From contig SLST01000134.1 of assembly GCA_007130265.1 (NCBI GenBank), positions 1-13,382 of the forward strand: a stretch of DNA of 13,382 nt, in the 5' to 3' direction. How positions within the stretch are numbered: position 1 is the first letter of the stretch; the number at the start of each line of letters is the position of its first letter. Origin of the DNA: Spirochaetales bacterium. GTDB lineage: Bacteria; Spirochaetota; Spirochaetia; DSM-27196; SLST01. Below are positions 11,225-13,382 of the stretch, piece by piece. A program made the position numbers and the translations under genes. Below the pieces are notes generated by a model. The model was not told where the DNA came from. It worked only from the letters and a program-made list of their open reading frames with translations, and made no database searches.

Positions 11225-12482
11225 TGCGGACGAAGCGTACCTGGTTCCGCCCGTTCTCCTTGGCGATATAGAGCGCCTTGTCGGCGGCCCGGACGACGTG
11301 GGCCAGCGAGTAGCGCACCGAGCGGCGGTCTGAGATGCCGATCGAGACGGTGACGCTGATCCGTGTCGCACGCAGGTGCGTCTCCATGCTCTCCACGCTC
11401 GCCCGCAGCCGCTGCGCGAGCGGAACGATATCACGGCCGGCCCGTCCGGGGAAGAAGACGATGAGCTCCTCGCCGCCGTACCGGCAGACGACACCCTCCG
11501 GCACGACGGATTTCTGGACCATCTGGGCCACGTTGAACAGGATCCGGTCGCCGGCCTGGTGTCCGTAGCTGTCGTTGACCTGTTTGAAGTGGTCTATGTC
11601 GATCATCATGACGCTCAAGGGAGGCCGTGTATTGATGCTCGACTGCTCGGCGAGGATCTGGTTGCAGAACTCGCGGTTGTAGATCTGCAGCAGCGGGTCG
11701 TAGGCGATACGATGCCCCATCCGTGCGAGTATATGCGCGAGGATCGATCCCGCGAGGAAGAGCGGCGCGGCGCAGACGTAGAGCAGCGCGACGAGATCGG
11801 ATGCCACCGGCCCGTAGCCGATCGCATCAAGCAGCGAAGGAAGCACCCATGCGCCGGCGGCGAGCACAGCGATGCCGGAGAATGCGCCACGCAGGTAGAA
11901 CGTCTGCGGTCGCATCAGAGCGTTCGAGAGAACGACGGCGGCGGCCAGGAGCACCACGCCAAGCACGGGCCACGAGAGAAGCCGCTCGGGAACGAGCCGG
12001 TCAACGAAGCCGAAGCTCGCTGGAAGGAGACGGACGAGCGCCAGCAGGGCGAACTGAACACCCACGAGCGCGTGCGTGACGAGGCGGGTAATCCGGTACG
12101 TTGGGAAAGCCGGCAACGCGGTGCACCCGGCTGCGATGAGAACCCCGAACAGGTAGACGACCTCTCGGTACCCCGACGGAACACCGGGGATCGCGTCGGT
12201 ATAGTATCGCGCGAGGCCGACAAAGACCACGTAGAGAGCGCTCTGCAGACCAATGGAGTAGCCGGCGAGGTAGACCCGAAGGTTCTGCACCCGCGGATAG
12301 GAGACGTGCCCCGCGAAGAGCACGATCACGCCAAGGAGGAGCGCAACGATGGGTAGGATGCCGTGGAAAAGCCGTGGAGGGGGAAGTGGACCGACGGCGA
12401 CCGCGGCCGCACCCATGCCGGCGAGCAGCGCGACCGAGGCTCCGAGCAGCAGTGCGCCCCAGCGCGCCGATCTGACGATCAC
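11205..12482 (-). CDS. Membrane-bound GGDEF diguanylate cyclase
   Basis: A 425-residue protein with about eight hydrophobic helices (about 7-30, 40-58, 67-92, 108-126, 133-153, 168-188, 198-216 and 227-253), followed by a cytoplasmic GGDEF domain (about 255-425) that makes cyclic di-GMP from two GTP. The active-site motif is GGEEL (336-340), with Leu in place of the usual Phe. DIDHFKQVND (295-304) supplies the metal-binding Asp and the Asn that contacts guanine, and SVTVSIGI (376-383) is typical. The RxxD product-inhibition site is missing: the position upstream of RYGGEEL reads VPEG. The start GTG overlaps the thyX stop in GTGA, so it is co-translated with thyX. The N-terminal sensor region is not recognised as a named domain; its ligand is unknown. 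Confidence 0.9.
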   Translation of the reverse strand: MIVRSARWGALLLGASVALLAGMGAAAVAVGPLPPPRLFHGILPIVALLLGVIVLFAGHVSYPRVQNLRVYLAGYSIGLQSALYVVFVGLARYYTDAIPGVPSGYREVVYLFGVLIAAGCTALPAFPTYRITRLVTHALVGVQFALLALVRLLPASFGFVDRLVPERLLSWPVLGVVLLAAAVVLSNALMRPQTFYLRGAFSGIAVLAAGAWVLPSLLDAIGYGPVASDLVALLYVCAAPLFLAGSILAHILARMGHRIAYDPLLQIYNREFCNQILAEQSSINTRPPLSVMMIDIDHFKQVNDSYGHQAGDRILFNVAQMVQKSVVPEGVVCRYGGEELIVFFPGRAGRDIVPLAQRLRASVESMETHLRATRISVTVSIGISDRRSVRYSLAHVVRAADKALYIAKENGRNQVRFVRIKEASR

Positions 12483-13354
12483 TGCCGTCCGCCGGTGAGT
12501 TTGGTCACGAACCGGTCGGCGGCCTTCCCTGAGAGACCCGTTTCTGCAGCAGCATTTTCGGCAGCCGCCTGTAGGTCGCTGCCGGAAACCCGTCCCAGAA
12601 GAAGGTGCAGCGCCGCGAGCTCGTCGGCGGAGAGGCTCGTTGAGCCGAGCACGTGCCGCTCGAACGAGGCGCATGCGGCCGGGCACACGGCCTTTGCGAT
12701 TTTGAACATTGTCTGCGCATAGAGACGGATCTCCCTCTGAGCGTGGAAATCCATCCGCAGCTTGAGGAAATGGAAGAGATTGTGCAGGTCGATCTGCCAA
12801 TACCACTCGGTGTAGAGGCTCACGGGAAGGTTTATCCTCGCGAGCTCGCGCGCGATACCCTCGTCCAGGAGGCGTGTGTAGGCGGAATAGGCGTCGGCCT
12901 GCCCGCAGCGAAACTGCTCGCGTACGACCGCCTGACGTTCCTCGGGGATGCTTTCGTCCGCTCGTCCCTGCTTGTTGTCGCTGCTCTGGAGCGCGATGTC
13001 CTCACCGGCGGGCACGTAGAACTCGTCCTTCATGACGCTGTACCGGCCGCTGATCTCGTTGAGGCGCGCGGTGCGGTGGCGCACCCATTGCCGGGCGACG
13101 AATACGGGCATTTTGGTGTGGAAGGTCAGCACCACCTGCTCAAACGGTGAGGTATGGTCGTTTCGCAGGAGGTAGTCGATCAGCGCAGCGTCCTGCCGGT
13201 AGCTCTTGGTCCCCTCACCGTAGGAGACGCGTGCCGACTGGACGATGCGCTGGTCGCCGCCGAGGTAGTCGACGAGCCGCACGAATCCCTTGTCGAGCAC
13301 CGGATACTCCCGGTCGATAATCGCTTCTGCGTCAGGAACAACGATATGTGCCAC
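12479..13354 (-). CDS. thyX: Flavin-dependent thymidylate synthase ThyX
   Basis: Makes dTMP from dUMP with methylenetetrahydrofolate as carbon donor and NADPH through FAD; it is an alternative to ThyA and works as a tetramer. The protein has 291 residues. The ThyX motif is RHRTARLNEISGRY (92-105) against the consensus RHRxxSxNExSxRY; the first Ser is Arg here, while the second (S102) and the N-E pair are retained. H67 in HTSPFE (67-72) matches the conserved FAD-site His, and QREIRLYA (206-213) supplies the substrate-binding Arg. A C-terminal extension of about 60 residues after the core makes it longer than the T. maritima enzyme. The start is GTG at 13354, with GAGGGG 5 nt upstream. The stop overlaps the GGDEF start. 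Confidence 0.96.
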   Translation of the reverse strand: MAHIVVPDAEAIIDREYPVLDKGFVRLVDYLGGDQRIVQSARVSYGEGTKSYRQDAALIDYLLRNDHTSPFEQVVLTFHTKMPVFVARQWVRHRTARLNEISGRYSVMKDEFYVPAGEDIALQSSDNKQGRADESIPEERQAVVREQFRCGQADAYSAYTRLLDEGIARELARINLPVSLYTEWYWQIDLHNLFHFLKLRMDFHAQREIRLYAQTMFKIAKAVCPAACASFERHVLGSTSLSADELAALHLLLGRVSGSDLQAAAENAAAETGLSGKAADRFVTKLTGGRQ

Positions 13355-13359
13355 GAAAG

Positions 13360-13375
13360 CCCCTCGGGCATTATC
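13360..13375 (-). promoter_or_regulatory. Ribosome binding site and possible -10 element of thyX
   Basis: On the minus strand GAGGGG (13365-13360) lies 5 nt before the GTG start. GATAAT (13375-13370), a 5 of 6 match to TATAAT, lies just upstream; its -35 region would be beyond the window. The two are so close that the leader would be only about 10 nt, so one of them may be fortuitous. Confidence 0.4.
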
Positions 13376-13382
13376 CGCGGGG

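Noticed and set aside
11376..12356. 326-codon open frame on the plus strand
   Set aside because: Antisense to the GGDEF gene, rich in Arg, Glu and His with no recognisable motif.
1..13382. Mobile elements, CRISPR arrays, tRNA or rRNA genes
   Set aside because: No transposase or integrase motifs, no regularly spaced repeats and no tRNA-like cloverleaf or rRNA segments were seen by eye in the short intergenic gaps.

Overview
The window is GC-rich, densely packed bacterial chromosome with 15 protein genes. No RNA gene, insertion sequence, CRISPR array or coding-free stretch over about 110 bp is visible. Protein content (lipoprotein with a lipobox, CE7 esterase, 291-residue ThyX, NusG-domain-II and FMN-binding proteins, membrane GGDEF protein) looks most like a free-living spirochaete. 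This assignment is inference from family content (about 0.5-0.6) and no marker proves it.

Layout. 1-1088 (-): 5' part of ftsH, running off the left edge. 1152-1577 (+): DivPAP2/DUF212 membrane protein. 1595-2946 (-): rhomboid protease followed by a secreted protein of unknown function. 3055-4604 (+): CE7 acetyl esterase and the 23S rRNA methyltransferase RlmE, joined by TAATG. 4624-9676 (-): five genes in one direction, in transcription order an NYN-LOTUS protein, a NusG-domain-II membrane protein, an FMN-binding lipoprotein, a type II NADH dehydrogenase fused to a DoxX-like membrane domain, and a polyprenyl diphosphate synthase. 9750-11224 (+): a dolichol/phytol-kinase-like protein and a DUF92 protein joined by ATGA. 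11205-13354 (-): thyX followed by a membrane GGDEF protein joined by GTGA.

The most interesting part is 4624-11224. Membrane-extended Ndh2, an FMN-binding lipoprotein, a NusG-domain-II protein and a polyprenyl synthase form the core set known from flavin-based extracellular electron transfer (EET) loci of Listeria and relatives (Ndh2, PplA, EetA, DmkB). Here the set would pass electrons from NADH through a quinone to a covalently flavinylated lipoprotein. The divergent pair next to it resembles plant VTE5 (prenol kinase) and VTE6 (DUF92, prenyl-phosphate kinase), so it may recycle prenyl alcohols to prenyl diphosphates. An isoprenoid supply beside a quinone-linked electron export module is a testable hypothesis. 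The ApbE flavin transferase, DmkA and EetB are not in the window.

Regulation. Several genes transcribed from divergent promoters lack a Shine-Dalgarno sequence and carry a -10-like hexamer ending 6-8 nt before the start codon, at a proper distance from a -35-like hexamer. This suggests leaderless mRNAs. Genes such as the esterase, ndh and thyX instead have normal ribosome binding sites.
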